Below, in pieces: positions 19,301 through 27,237 of a stretch of 64,000 bases of DNA. Every line of letters starts with the position of its first letter. Position 1 is the stretch's first letter. Position numbers and translations under genes: made by a program. The notes under the pieces are model-generated. The model was not told where the DNA came from. It ran no database searches and saw only the letters and a program-made list of their open reading frames with translations. The stretch is from Mitsuaria sp. GD03876 (GTDB lineage: Bacteria; Pseudomonadota; Gammaproteobacteria; Burkholderiales; Burkholderiaceae_C), in the NCBI RefSeq assembly GCF_029840635.1, contig NZ_JAOCCU010000017.1:62001-126000 (forward strand). The letters are read 5' to 3'.

Positions 19301-21151
19301 GTCGGCGACCAGCGACTGGCCCGGCTGCAGCGGACCCAGCGCGATGCCCGCGCTGGCGGCCGCCGGCCAGGCAGCGAACCCGCCGTCCACCGCGACGTAG
19401 GCCTGCCAGTGGCCGGAGGCCGGCGTGCCGGTCCGCATGTTGTATTTGATGATGTCCGGCCTGCCGTCGCCGTTCAGGTCACCCAGCCGCTGAACGATCC
19501 GCGTGCGCAGCTCGGGGTCGTCGCCCATCTGCAGCGCGGCGCCCAGGTTGGCCTGGGCCATGCAGGGATCGAAGCCGGTCCCGTTGGAGCGGCAGAGGTA
19601 GCCGCCATAGAAGTCCAGCACCAGCAGATCGTCCCGGCCGTCGACGTCCATGTCCGCGACCAGGTAGCGCTGGGCGCTCTTGCCGGCCGTCTGCGCGGAC
19701 CAGGCCTGGCAGGCAAAGCCGCTGCCGGTGGACAGGCACACGGTGTAGTTGCCCTTGACGTTGAACTCGGTGGGCAGCAGGGCGATGTCGGAACGACCGT
19801 CGCCGTTGAAGTCGCCGACGAGCGCCTCCTCTGACCGGCCCGCGACGGCGGGCCAGGATTGGCAGTTGAAGGTCGTCTTCGCGGCCAGGCAGACCTTCCA
19901 GGCGCTGCCGCCGTCGGCGTACAGCAGGTCGGTGGCGCCGTCGCCGTTGAAGTCCCCCATCAGCGTCTTGGCCTTCACCTGCTCCGACGGGATCGGTTGC
20001 TTGGCGGTTGATTCGATCGTGATGGCCGGCCCGCCCCAGATGCCGCTGCCGGCGGCATAGGAGGTATTGGCCGCGGGATCGCGCGTCGTCCAACTGAAGG
20101 TGGTGGCCGGAAGGCAACTGCCCTGCGCGTCGCAATCGGAGACGCCGACGACCAGCGAGCGGCCCGAGGTGGGGCTAACGGCGTAGGCGATCCGGACTTC
20201 CCGGACCAGGTCGCCGCCGGCGCCCGCGCCATCCGTGTTCTTGACGGTCCGGATCGCGGTCAGCCGGCGCGTTCGTTGCATCAGCGATCCCATCACGTGT
20301 CCGTTCCACGGGTCGGGCCGCGTCTCGTAGACGAAGCGCACCGCGTTGTAGGTCGGCGTCGCCGTGCGCAAGTTGCCGGTGTAGCGCACGCGTGCCGGGT
20401 AGAACTCGCCGGTCGCGTTGTTCTCCTCGTAGTCGATGTCGTAGTAGTTACCTCGGCGGTCCTGCACGCGGGACAGCGCCCAGGTGTGGATGGCTGTCTT
20501 GCCCTGGGCCTCGATCCGGGAGTCGTCCGTCCCGCCGTAGGTGTGGATCAGTCCATCCCTGGAGCGCACCGTGAAGCTGGTCGGACCGGCCGCGGGATTC
20601 GTGCCGGTGCTGGTCACCTGGTTGAACTGGTCGAGCTCGGTCCGGTACTCGGCCACCGCGCCATGCGTGCCGGAGCGCAGCATCAGGCGCTGGCCGTCGA
20701 GGCAGAACTGATCGACGGCGGTCAGGTCCACGCCACGATGCAGCCCATCCTGCGCGAGCGTCTTGCCGCAGCGGGTGATCTGCGACAGGCCGCCGATGGC
20801 CCAGCCCCGTCCCAGCAAGCCTTCCTCCGCGCGGCTGGCATAGGCGAGTTGCAGGGTCGGCACGATGCCGGCGGTGCCAGGCGGCAACTGGACCGGGATC
20901 ACGTAGGCGGCGTCGCCGGTGGGCAAGGCCCCCTCGTTGCCCTTGATGCCGCCCACCAGCGCGGGACCGGCCAGGTTGGGAGGCGTCAGCGTGACCGCTT
21001 GCGCGAAAACGGCGCCCGCCAGACCGGTGGCGATGAGCCCGGCAGCGAAGCGCGCGGCGAGGACGCGGCGGCGCGAGGCGCCGGGCAAGAGATCGACACG
21101 ACGCGGACGCGCTTTGGCCGCTTCGAGACGCTGGTCGTCGTCACGCTGCAT
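16388..21151 (-). CDS. secreted SpvB/VCBS (TcB-like) protein with five Ig-like repeats
   Basis: 1587 residues. An N-terminal signal with an RRR start and FAQA cleavage site (about residues 27-51) is followed by a SpvB domain (about 60-330: GTAGIVPTLQLAYASRAEEGLLGRGW-type pattern). FG-GAP/VCBS repeats follow (about 390-730: GDFNGDGATDLL, VGDFNGDGRSDIA, LNGDGRPDI), then a TcdB middle-like part (about 740-960: VRFTYAGLDDP, DYRYAGAQIDLRGRG). Five tandem about 98-residue cysteine-containing Ig-like units occupy about 981-1473, with a beta-rich tail. SpvB-VCBS-TcdB-mid is the layout of the TcB subunit of Tc toxins and of some Rhs-associated shells. A CAGGGGG ribosome site precedes the start. Confidence 0.85.
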   Translation of the reverse strand: MQRDDDQRLEAAKARPRRVDLLPGASRRRVLAARFAAGLIATGLAGAVFAQAVTLTPPNLAGPALVGGIKGNEGALPTGDAAYVIPVQLPPGTAGIVPTLQLAYASRAEEGLLGRGWAIGGLSQITRCGKTLAQDGLHRGVDLTAVDQFCLDGQRLMLRSGTHGAVAEYRTELDQFNQVTSTGTNPAAGPTSFTVRSRDGLIHTYGGTDDSRIEAQGKTAIHTWALSRVQDRRGNYYDIDYEENNATGEFYPARVRYTGNLRTATPTYNAVRFVYETRPDPWNGHVMGSLMQRTRRLTAIRTVKNTDGAGAGGDLVREVRIAYAVSPTSGRSLVVGVSDCDAQGSCLPATTFSWTTRDPAANTSYAAGSGIWGGPAITIESTAKQPIPSEQVKAKTLMGDFNGDGATDLLYADGGSAWKVCLAAKTTFNCQSWPAVAGRSEEALVGDFNGDGRSDIALLPTEFNVKGNYTVCLSTGSGFACQAWSAQTAGKSAQRYLVADMDVDGRDDLLVLDFYGGYLCRSNGTGFDPCMAQANLGAALQMGDDPELRTRIVQRLGDLNGDGRPDIIKYNMRTGTPASGHWQAYVAVDGGFAAWPAAASAGIALGPLQPGQSLVADYNADPFGAYGDTAAVVGTSDPLQPKMEICRSTGVSLVCTTRPYASATQMPFEALADQDRDGRIDGFGYGYLCQLSDTAVTPCATLTGPPFQGAFQMATLVGDFNGDGLLDRALYEPAANGNPARWDVRLTGAGRYVDLLERVDEGGGRSVRFTYAGLDDPTVHEAGPLVAYPARRVTAGQAVLSRLETSNGLGGWFAKDYRYAGAQIDLRGRGSNGFSRVTEIDRTRNTTTVTTMSQAFPYTGAVLSRTRTHANGVVLSQENFTPARLDTGTGTVHTYAKSGTTTERDLDGTPLPTVTQAVDDGGIDAYGNLTSVTETVTEPGGAVWSSRTTAQYDNRVADWLLGLKTRQQVTKTAPAGAGGLVAPALTLTRCVAGPGAVAPNRDVTTCKLGNTGQTPASGIVYGGPANVTVTGPATCPAGTADCGTVTAQSGTAAGQYTGAITATPTLGTPGSANVSLLVRAPATLVLDTCSANSGTVTPTPATLSCRVRNAGEVAAQSISYGGVSGATIAGPTGRCDPGAVCGTVTVTTGTAAGNTTGTLTATPDAGIAGTATVNLWVYTPGQLALGNCSSTSPTVAPSAARLTCTVSNTGGTSVASIGYAGAPGTSVSGPTGACAAQSACGTVTVTTGTAAGTYTGTLSANPNTGGAAQTPINLTVLTPAQLTLANCAVNSPTTTPSAASMSCTVGNSGQAGVSSITYGAVAGASVSGPTGACAGGAACGTVTVTTGTAAGAYTGTLAATPNAGGGASLAVNLQVLTQPQLAFSNCAVTSPTTAPTAATMQCTVSNVGQTATGSISYGAPAGVSVAGPTGACGAGAACGTVTVTTGTAPSIYAGTLTATPAGGVTGSVAVNLRVYPPPPSVASSPVFPISFTGKGLPTYNVNVTANVTDGLAPFTYQWSSLSSNNTAAFITNPTSATASLSTRMTVACEWGSAVYRVVVTDALGRATSLDMTMNMRSTSPPSGQVCP
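16733..18207 (-). repeat. five tandem about 295-bp coding repeats (Ig-like units)
   Basis: The SpvB-like gene contains five head-to-tail units, each opening with an xLxLxxC strand (TRC, DTC, GNC, ANC, SNC) and centred on a CGTVTVTTGTAAG-like core. Four cysteines recur per unit. Units nearer the 3' end of the gene are most alike, and the first (PALTLTRC) is the most diverged, suggesting stepwise duplication. Confidence 0.85.
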
Positions 21152-21431
21152 GAATCCCCCTGCAAGGCTTCTTTGCCGAGGATTTGAAGCGTTGGCGCGG
21201 CACGCGCGGAGCGCACGAACCCGTAATGAAAGATGCCGTGGCAGCCACGGCGTGGAACCGGCATTTGCGCGCCGGTGCGCGCCTGCCCGCGCGCGTTTTC
21301 AACAATGGACAAGACCTGTCACCACCCCCGGAGGTAGGAACTTGTCACTGGACCAGGGCTCAACGGGGCGATGCCGATTCAAGCACGGCGTAGCCCGCAC
21401 CGGAAGGGGGCGAAAACGTCTTCCCGGCGAT
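21152..21431. other. intergenic region upstream of the toxin operon
   Basis: 280 bases without a gene between the M48 peptidase stop and the SpvB-like start, both on the minus strand. A perfect 7-bp hairpin (GCCGTGG, CAG loop, CCACGGC; 21235-21251) lies about 85 bases upstream of the SpvB start in the likely mRNA leader and is followed on the minus strand by ATCTTTCATT. The toxin-operon promoter must lie here, but I cannot place it confidently. Confidence 0.4.
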
Positions 21432-23327
21432 TCAGATCAGCCGCTCGCCCGCCGCGCGGGCGCGCTTGTGGAGCGCGGTGTAGGGCGCTTCGTCGTTGAA
21501 GATGTGGATCGTCGCGGGCCAGCCTTGCTGCACCAGCTCCTGCAGCGCGGACTCGCGCTTGCTCGCGCGCGTCCAGCGCGAGAACCGGACCACGATCATC
21601 AGTGCCACCGCGTCCGGATCCGCCGGGATCCGGCGACGCGCGATCCAGGCCTCGTGGATGGCCGGCTTCACCGCCGCCACGCGGGCACGCGCTTCCTCCA
21701 GCGCCTCGGGCGACAGGCCGCTGCCCATCGCCTCGGCCTTCGGGTCCAGCCGGGCGACCTGCTGGTCACGCGTGGCCTCCCACTCGCCGCGCTGCTGCCA
21801 GCGCTGCGCGTACTGCTCGGCGCGCGGGTCCTTGCGCTGCTTCAGGAATTCATAGGCCCGCTCGCAAGCGGGGCGCACCGCGTCGCCGTCCAGCGCCATC
21901 GTCCGGTCGAGCAGCGCCAGGCCGGTCTCGTCGTCCTTGTCCAGGCGCAGCAGCGCTTCCAGGTAGAGCGCGCCGGCACGGTCCGGATGGGCCGCGTTGA
22001 AGGCGGCCACGGCGCTCAGGTGATCCTCGTCCGGCAGCAGCTGGGCGTTCAGGCGCAGCAGTTCGAAGGCCTCGTCGACGCTGCGTTCGGGCAGGGCCCG
22101 CAGCGCGTCGGCGCGTTCGCGCAGGCTGGCCCAGTGGCCGTATTGATCGCGCCAGCCCAGCGCGATGTCGTCGCGCCAGCGTTCCTGCAGGTCGCGGCGC
22201 AGCGCGGGCAGGGCGTCGCCGAGCCAGGTGCCGGCGGCGGAGGCCGCGGGCGAGGCCGGCATCGCCACGGGCAACTGGTCCAGTTGCGCATCCGCCAGGC
22301 CCAGCGCCAGCAGGCGCTGGCGCAGCGACGGGTGGGTGTCGGCGACGCCGGGATCGCGCGCGAGCGCCGCGCGCAGGTCCTTGTCCGCCAGCTCCGGCGC
22401 CTGCGGCGCGAGCGCGGCGCGGGCCCAGCGTTCCGAAAGGTCCGACGGCGGCGTCTTCTCGGAACGCGCGGTCTTGAAGGTGTCGGTCAGGAAGCGGTCG
22501 TAGCTGCCGCCGCTGACGTTGACGCGCTTGAGCGCCGAGGCCGCCGCCGCGGCGCCGACCAGTTCCGCGGAGGCGGCGTCGGCCTGGTACTCGTTGGCGC
22601 GGGCCAGGACGAAGGTGTAGGCGTTGAAGTAGGGCGCGTACCAATCGACCGGCTTGCGCAGCAGCCGTCCGGTCCAGCCGGACCATTGCTCGGCCAGGGC
22701 CTGGATCGTGCCCCACGACAGCCGCAGCCGGTAGATGAAGGCGCCGAAGCGGCCGTGCGCGCCGGCGAGATGCCCGTATTCATGGGCGACGACGGCCATC
22801 GCCTCGTCCGGCGTCGAGGACTCCAGCAGCGGCAGTCCCAGCAGCAGGTAGTTGCGCGGGAAGCCGATCAGCCCGAACAGCGGGCGCTGGACCACGGCCG
22901 CGTTCATGTCGTTGATCAGCAGCACGTGGTGGAAGCGCGGGCCGCGCATGCGACGGCGCATGTCGTCGAGCGCGGCGAACAGCGCGGGCGCCTGCTGCCG
23001 GGTGACCGGCAGGCCGGTAGGCGCGGGCAGCCGCACGAACAGCGCGGAGAACGAGGCCTTCACCAGGAACCACAGCGGGAAGGCCAGCAGGATCAGCAGC
23101 TTGCCGAGCTTGAGCAGCAGGATCAGCGCACCGCCGCCGGTCGTGATCAGCAGCCAGGCGAAGCCGGCCAGCAGCACCAGGCCCAGCCCGGCGAAGGACA
23201 GCAGCACCGCCAGCAGCGCGAAGCCCGCCAGCGCCAGCAGCGCCACCTTCATCTTGTAGGCCTCGGGGGCCTGTTCGCTTTCCCGCTCGAGGCGGGCCAC
23301 CATCTGCTCGAAGTCGGCAGTGTTCAT
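21432..23327 (-). CDS. M48-family membrane zinc metallopeptidase with long C-terminal domain
   Basis: 631 residues. Two or three hydrophobic helices (about 28-100) anchor it in the inner membrane, then the zinc-protease domain carries HEYGH (about residue 183) and a downstream NEYQADAASAE glutamate region. The M48 group includes HtpX and Oma1-like quality-control proteases. The C-terminal half (about 340-631) is helical and partly repetitive, and is longer than in HtpX. ATG 23327 was chosen because GGAGGG lies 8 bases upstream; a TTG two codons earlier is the alternative. Confidence 0.85.
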   Translation of the reverse strand: MNTADFEQMVARLERESEQAPEAYKMKVALLALAGFALLAVLLSFAGLGLVLLAGFAWLLITTGGGALILLLKLGKLLILLAFPLWFLVKASFSALFVRLPAPTGLPVTRQQAPALFAALDDMRRRMRGPRFHHVLLINDMNAAVVQRPLFGLIGFPRNYLLLGLPLLESSTPDEAMAVVAHEYGHLAGAHGRFGAFIYRLRLSWGTIQALAEQWSGWTGRLLRKPVDWYAPYFNAYTFVLARANEYQADAASAELVGAAAAASALKRVNVSGGSYDRFLTDTFKTARSEKTPPSDLSERWARAALAPQAPELADKDLRAALARDPGVADTHPSLRQRLLALGLADAQLDQLPVAMPASPAASAAGTWLGDALPALRRDLQERWRDDIALGWRDQYGHWASLRERADALRALPERSVDEAFELLRLNAQLLPDEDHLSAVAAFNAAHPDRAGALYLEALLRLDKDDETGLALLDRTMALDGDAVRPACERAYEFLKQRKDPRAEQYAQRWQQRGEWEATRDQQVARLDPKAEAMGSGLSPEALEEARARVAAVKPAIHEAWIARRRIPADPDAVALMIVVRFSRWTRASKRESALQELVQQGWPATIHIFNDEAPYTALHKRARAAGERLI

Positions 23328-23494
23328 CGTCAATCCCTCCCTCCGGATCCGGGGCCGGATTTTGCGGTGAACGCGCCGCGAAGAGGGGCCGGACGGGGGC
23401 GGGCTTTCCCGGGCCGGCCGTGCCGGATCGCACGCGGTGGGCGATCAGCGGTCGGCGGACGATCCGGGCGGGCGTCGCGAGCCGCTGGTCGACC

Positions 23495-25288
23495 TCAGAT
23501 CTGCGACTCCCACGGCCGCGACAGCCGCATCGCGCCGTTGATGATCCCCACCATCGAGTAGGTCTGCGGGAAGTTGCCCCACAGCTCGCCGGTGACCGGG
23601 TGCGTGTCCTCGGACAGCAGGCCCAGGTGGTTCCGCGCCGCGAGCAGCGCCTCGAAGATGTCGCGCGCCTCGTCGACGCGGCCGATGCGCGCGAGCGCGT
23701 CGATGCGCCAGAACGCGCAGATGTTGAACGAGGTCTCGGGCTTGCCGAAGTCGTCGGGCGCCTCGTAGCGGCGCATGTAGGGCCCGTCGCACAACGAGGC
23801 CTCCAGCGCGTCGACGGTGCTGATGAAGCGCGGGTCGCGCGGGTCGATGAAACCGACCTCCGTCATCAGCAGCACGCTGGCGTCGAGGTCCTTGCCGCCG
23901 AAGCTCTCGACGAAGGCCTTGCGGTGGTCGCTCCAGGCGTTGTCCAGGATCTTGCGCTTGATGAGGTCCGCGCGGTCCTGCCAGAGCGCCGCGCGCTGCG
24001 GCAGCCGCAGCACCCGCGCGATCTTGGCCAGGCGGTCGCACGCGGCCCAGTTCATCAGCACCGACGAGGTGTGCACCCGCGCCCGCGTGCGCAGCTCCCA
24101 CATGCTGGCGTCGGGCTTGTCGTGGATCGCGAAGGCCTGCTCGCCGGCGCGCTCGAGCAACGCGAACTCGTCGATGCCGGCGCGCTGGTGCAGCCGGTGG
24201 TCGAAGAAGGCTTGCGCGGAGCCGAGCACGATGTTGCCGTAGACGTCGTGCTGGAAATGCTCGAAGGCCTGGTTGCCCGCGCGCACCGGGCCCATGCCGC
24301 GGTAGCCGCGCAGGTGCGGGACCAGGTACTCGGTCAGCTTGGCCTCCAGCCCGATGCCGTAGAGCGGCTGCACGTGGCCGTCCTTGGACTGGCCGATGAT
24401 GTTGCGCATCCAGCGCAGGTAATCCTCCATCGTGCCGGTCTCGGACAGGCTGTTGAGCGCGCGCACGACGAAGAACGCGTCGCGCAGCCAGCAGTAGCGG
24501 TAGTCCCAGTTGCGCTGCGTGTGCGGCGCCTCCGGCACGCTGGTGGTCATCGCGGCGACGATGGCGCCGGTCTCCTCGAAGAGGCACATCTTGAGCGTGA
24601 TCGCGGCGCGGATCACCGCTTCCTGCCATTCCAGCGGGATGGCCAGCCGGCGGGTCCAGTCGCGCCAGTAGGAGACGGTCTTCTCCTCGAGCTGCCGGGC
24701 GATGTCCTCGACGCTGCGGTCCAGCGTCTCGTCGGGACCGAAGATGAAGCTCATCGGCATGTCCAGCGCGAAGGGGGTCTCTTCCTGGACGTAGGTCAGC
24801 GGCGCGTTGGTGGTCAGCCGGATGGTGCCCTCCGGGCTGACGAAGCGCAGGTGGTTGCTGCCGCGCGTGCGGGCCGGGTGCGCCGAGCCCCACTGGATGA
24901 CCGGGCGCAGGACCACGCGGATGCGGGGATGGCCCTGCAGCGGACGCATGCGGCGAACCAGCATCATGGGCCGGTAAGGCCGGTCGTTGAGGAAGAAGCG
25001 CGGCATGAAATCGGTGATCTCGATCGCGTTGCCGTGCGCGTCGTAGAGCCGGGTGCGGAGGACCGCGGTGCCGTGGTCGTAGGCCTGCTCGCTGCGGGCG
25101 AAGTCTTCCAGCACGACCTGGAACGTGCCGTCCAGGCCGATGCCGTCGGGGGAGTCGATCAGCGCATGGAACACCGGATCGCCGTCGAAGCGCGGCGCGC
25201 AACACCAGACGACGCGGGCGCGGTCGTCGATCAGCGCGCTGACGGCGCAATTGCCGACCAGGCCGAGTTTCAGAGAGGCTGCGTCCAT
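23495..25288 (-). CDS. glycoside hydrolase family 15 protein (glucoamylase/trehalase-like)
   Basis: 597 residues, typical for bacterial GH15 enzymes that hydrolyse alpha-glucosides, in some cases trehalose. The N-terminal beta-sandwich begins LGLVGNCAVSALIDDRARVVWCCAPRFD-like and the (alpha/alpha)6 barrel carries the family signature NWDYRYCWLRDAFF (about residue 263). There is no signal peptide, so it acts in the cytoplasm, consistent with intracellular trehalose or maltodextrin turnover. AAGGAGGA precedes the ATG. No other trehalose gene is in the window. Confidence 0.9.
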   Translation of the reverse strand: MDAASLKLGLVGNCAVSALIDDRARVVWCCAPRFDGDPVFHALIDSPDGIGLDGTFQVVLEDFARSEQAYDHGTAVLRTRLYDAHGNAIEITDFMPRFFLNDRPYRPMMLVRRMRPLQGHPRIRVVLRPVIQWGSAHPARTRGSNHLRFVSPEGTIRLTTNAPLTYVQEETPFALDMPMSFIFGPDETLDRSVEDIARQLEEKTVSYWRDWTRRLAIPLEWQEAVIRAAITLKMCLFEETGAIVAAMTTSVPEAPHTQRNWDYRYCWLRDAFFVVRALNSLSETGTMEDYLRWMRNIIGQSKDGHVQPLYGIGLEAKLTEYLVPHLRGYRGMGPVRAGNQAFEHFQHDVYGNIVLGSAQAFFDHRLHQRAGIDEFALLERAGEQAFAIHDKPDASMWELRTRARVHTSSVLMNWAACDRLAKIARVLRLPQRAALWQDRADLIKRKILDNAWSDHRKAFVESFGGKDLDASVLLMTEVGFIDPRDPRFISTVDALEASLCDGPYMRRYEAPDDFGKPETSFNICAFWRIDALARIGRVDEARDIFEALLAARNHLGLLSEDTHPVTGELWGNFPQTYSMVGIINGAMRLSRPWESQI

Positions 25289-25406
25289 CGGGTCCTCCTT
25301 GTTCGACGTTATCGCGATGCATCCCGGGACGGGGAATGGGCAGGGAGCAAGGGGCGTTCCCGGCCGAGGCGCCGATTAAGCTCCGCTTCCTGGCAAAGAG
25401 ATCGTC

Positions 25407-25682
25407 ATGAACGGTAACGAGTACATCGCCGCGCTGGCTCGCGCGAATCCGGACCTCGCGCTCGCGGAGGTGCTCGCGGCGGAGCCCGCGACCTTGGCGC
25501 GCTTGCGGCAACTGCCGGTGGATTTCTCGTGGGAGCCCGACACCCGCGACGGGTGGTACCTGCTCGCGTCGCGGTCAGGCTGGGAGTTCTTCTTCCAGGA
25601 GCGCGGCGCGGCCACGCACGGCGAGTCGTTCCGGACGCTCGCCGAGGCCGTCGCGTGGGGGCATGCGCAGGGGCGGGTGTAG
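25407..25682 (+). CDS. small hypothetical protein
   Basis: A 91-residue acidic-to-neutral soluble protein with helical N-terminal half and a WEPDTRDGWYLLASRSGWEFFFQERG strand region rich in aromatics. I do not recognise the family. AAGAGA upstream of ATG and good codon use (mostly G/C third positions) support it as a real gene. It is divergent from GH15 and convergent with the secreted protein gene at 25690. Confidence 0.55.
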   Translation: MNGNEYIAALARANPDLALAEVLAAEPATLARLRQLPVDFSWEPDTRDGWYLLASRSGWEFFFQERGAATHGESFRTLAEAVAWGHAQGRV

Positions 25683-25689
25683 TCGACGG

Positions 25690-26142
25690 CTACCTGAACT
25701 TCAGGTCCTGCCACAACGTCGTCGAGCCGATCTCGCGGATCTCGAGCCGGTTGCCCGATTCCTTCTGCATCTGCGCTTCGGTCTTCTTGCGCCAAGCGAG
25801 GTACTCGTCGTTGCGCTTCTCGCTTTCCGGGCCGGAGACGAGACGCTCGGTCATCACGATCAGATAGAAGTCGGGCTCGCCCTTGCGCGGGTGCACGTTG
25901 CCCAGGACCATGTAGCCCTTGATCCAGCCCCTGGACTTGGCGAACTCCTGGTCCGCCTTCCAGTCCTTGGCCAGGAACTCGGCATAGGACAGCGCGCCGC
26001 CGTCCTTCAGATGCACGCCGGTGACCTCCCAGTAGTCGCCCATCACGAGCGGCCAGTCGCCCGCCAGCGCGGGCGCCGGAGCGATCAAGGTCACGCAGCA
26101 GAGACTCGCGGCCAACAACGCCTTCACGACGATCTTCTTCAT
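25690..26142 (-). CDS. secreted hypothetical protein
   Basis: A 150-residue protein with a clear Sec signal peptide (MKKIVVKALLAASLCC..., cleavage after APALA near residue 27). The mature part (GDWPLVMGDYWEVTGVHLKDGG) looks like a small alpha+beta fold of the kind found in dimeric stress or heme-related proteins, but I cannot name the family. The start follows GGAGGATGCG; 18 codons upstream in frame would bury the signal. It probably acts in the periplasm. Confidence 0.7.
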   Translation of the reverse strand: MKKIVVKALLAASLCCVTLIAPAPALAGDWPLVMGDYWEVTGVHLKDGGALSYAEFLAKDWKADQEFAKSRGWIKGYMVLGNVHPRKGEPDFYLIVMTERLVSGPESEKRNDEYLAWRKKTEAQMQKESGNRLEIREIGSTTLWQDLKFR

Positions 26143-26241
26143 CGCATCCTCCGTTCCACTCCCGGGTCGAGAGCCAAAGAACTTAGGCGACCGCACGGGA
26201 AAGCGATGCCCCTAACTTCGCAGGGCGACGGCATCCAACGC

Positions 26242-26275
26242 TTGCACAATCAGGAAAGTATTGACTACACTTTCC
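26242..26275 (+). promoter_or_regulatory. promoter with overlapping palindromic operator for arsR-SRPBCC pair
   Basis: A -35-like TTGCAC (26242-26247) and a -10-like TACACT (26266-26271) are 18 bases apart. A perfect inverted repeat GGAAAGT-N9-ACTTTCC (26253-26259, 26269-26275) overlaps the -10, where a bound ArsR repressor would block RNA polymerase. Confidence 0.55.
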
Positions 26276-26304
26276 GCCATAGGAAACTGTTGAGGAATGC
26301 CACG

Positions 26305-26358
26305 ATGTCGCTGAGCCCGCACTTCCATCCGCGCTATCGCCCGGCGATGGAGGCCTGA
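26305..26358 (+). CDS. possible 17-residue leader peptide upstream of arsR
   Basis: ATG...TGA encodes MSLSPHFHPRYRPAMEA with a strong GAGGAA ribosome site 7 bases upstream. The stop codon ends one base before the arsR ATG, so termination here could feed initiation of arsR. Histidine, proline and arginine are over-represented. It may be an artefact of chance; its ribosome site is its main support. Confidence 0.3.
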   Translation: MSLSPHFHPRYRPAMEA

Positions 26359-26359
26359 C

Positions 26360-26740
26360 ATGCCTCGCGCATCTGCCGTCACGGGCGCCGTGAAGTCGCC
26401 ACCCCCGATCGATCCCGATCTGCTGGATCGCCAGTTCTTCGCGCTGTCCGACGCCACGCGGCGGCACATGCTCGACCAACTCGGCATCGGGCCGGCCTCG
26501 GCCACAGCCCTGGTGGCACCGCTGGGCATCGCGATGCCGTCGGCGGTCAAGCACCTCGCGGTGCTGGAAGCCGGCGGGCTCGTCGCCTCCGAGAAGTCCG
26601 GTCGCGTGCGCACCTATCGCCTCGTCCCGGAAGCCTTCACCGCGATGGACCGATGGGTCGCCCAACGCAAGGCCGACCTCAACGCGCAGTTCGACCGCCT
26701 CGACGCCTACCTGGCCGCCGAATCCCCGAAGAGGAAATGA
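26360..26740 (+). CDS. ArsR-family winged-helix repressor
   Basis: 126 residues with the ArsR/SmtB fold: FFALSDATRRHMLDQL (about 26-41), recognition helix AMPSAVKHLAVLEAGGLV (about 58-75) and the beta wing SEKSGRVRTYRL. No cysteine metal site is present, as is typical of the ArsR subgroup paired with SRPBCC proteins. It starts after GGAGG and is followed with one intervening base by the SRPBCC gene. It probably represses its own operon through the dyad at 26253-26275. Confidence 0.88.
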   Translation: MPRASAVTGAVKSPPPIDPDLLDRQFFALSDATRRHMLDQLGIGPASATALVAPLGIAMPSAVKHLAVLEAGGLVASEKSGRVRTYRLVPEAFTAMDRWVAQRKADLNAQFDRLDAYLAAESPKRK

Positions 26741-26741
26741 G

Positions 26742-27215
26742 ATGACGCCGATCCCCACCATGCACACCAGCTTCGTCATCGAGCGCACCTTCCGCGCCAG
26801 CCCCGCCGCGGTCTTCCGCGCCTGGGCCGACCCCGAGGCGAAACGGCAATGGTCCGATTGCCATCCGGAGAACGTCGTCCACTACAGCCTCGATTTCCGC
26901 CCGCTCGGTCGCGAGTCGTATCACGCGCGGCATACCGAGTTTGGCGAGCAGGTCGTCGAGAAGGTCTTCTTCGACATCGTCGACGACCGGCGCATCGTCT
27001 TCGCCTACGACATGGCGATCGGTGGACGCAAGCTGTCGGCGTCGCTGGTCACCGTGGAGTTCGAGGCCGTGGACGCCGGCGCGCGCATGGTCTACACCGA
27101 GCAGCTCGCCTACTTCGACGGGCATCGCGATGTCGAGCAGCGCATCCAGGGCACGGAGGACGGGCTGGGCCGGCTTGGGCTGATGGTGGAGACCGGCCCG
27201 GGGCTCGCGCAGTAA
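26742..27215 (+). CDS. SRPBCC (AHSA1-like) domain protein
   Basis: 157 residues of START/Bet v1-like fold: FVIERTFRASPAAVFRAWADP (about 6-26), the HYSLDFRPLGRES strand and the C-terminal long helix DVEQRIQGTEDGLGRLGLMVE. Such proteins bind hydrophobic ligands in a deep pocket; the ligand is unknown. The ArsR-SRPBCC gene pair is common, with the ligand-binding protein under the repressor's control. Translation may start at ATG 26742 or six codons later. Confidence 0.85.
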   Translation: MTPIPTMHTSFVIERTFRASPAAVFRAWADPEAKRQWSDCHPENVVHYSLDFRPLGRESYHARHTEFGEQVVEKVFFDIVDDRRIVFAYDMAIGGRKLSASLVTVEFEAVDAGARMVYTEQLAYFDGHRDVEQRIQGTEDGLGRLGLMVETGPGLAQ

Positions 27216-27237
27216 CACGTGGCCGTCGGCCGAACCT

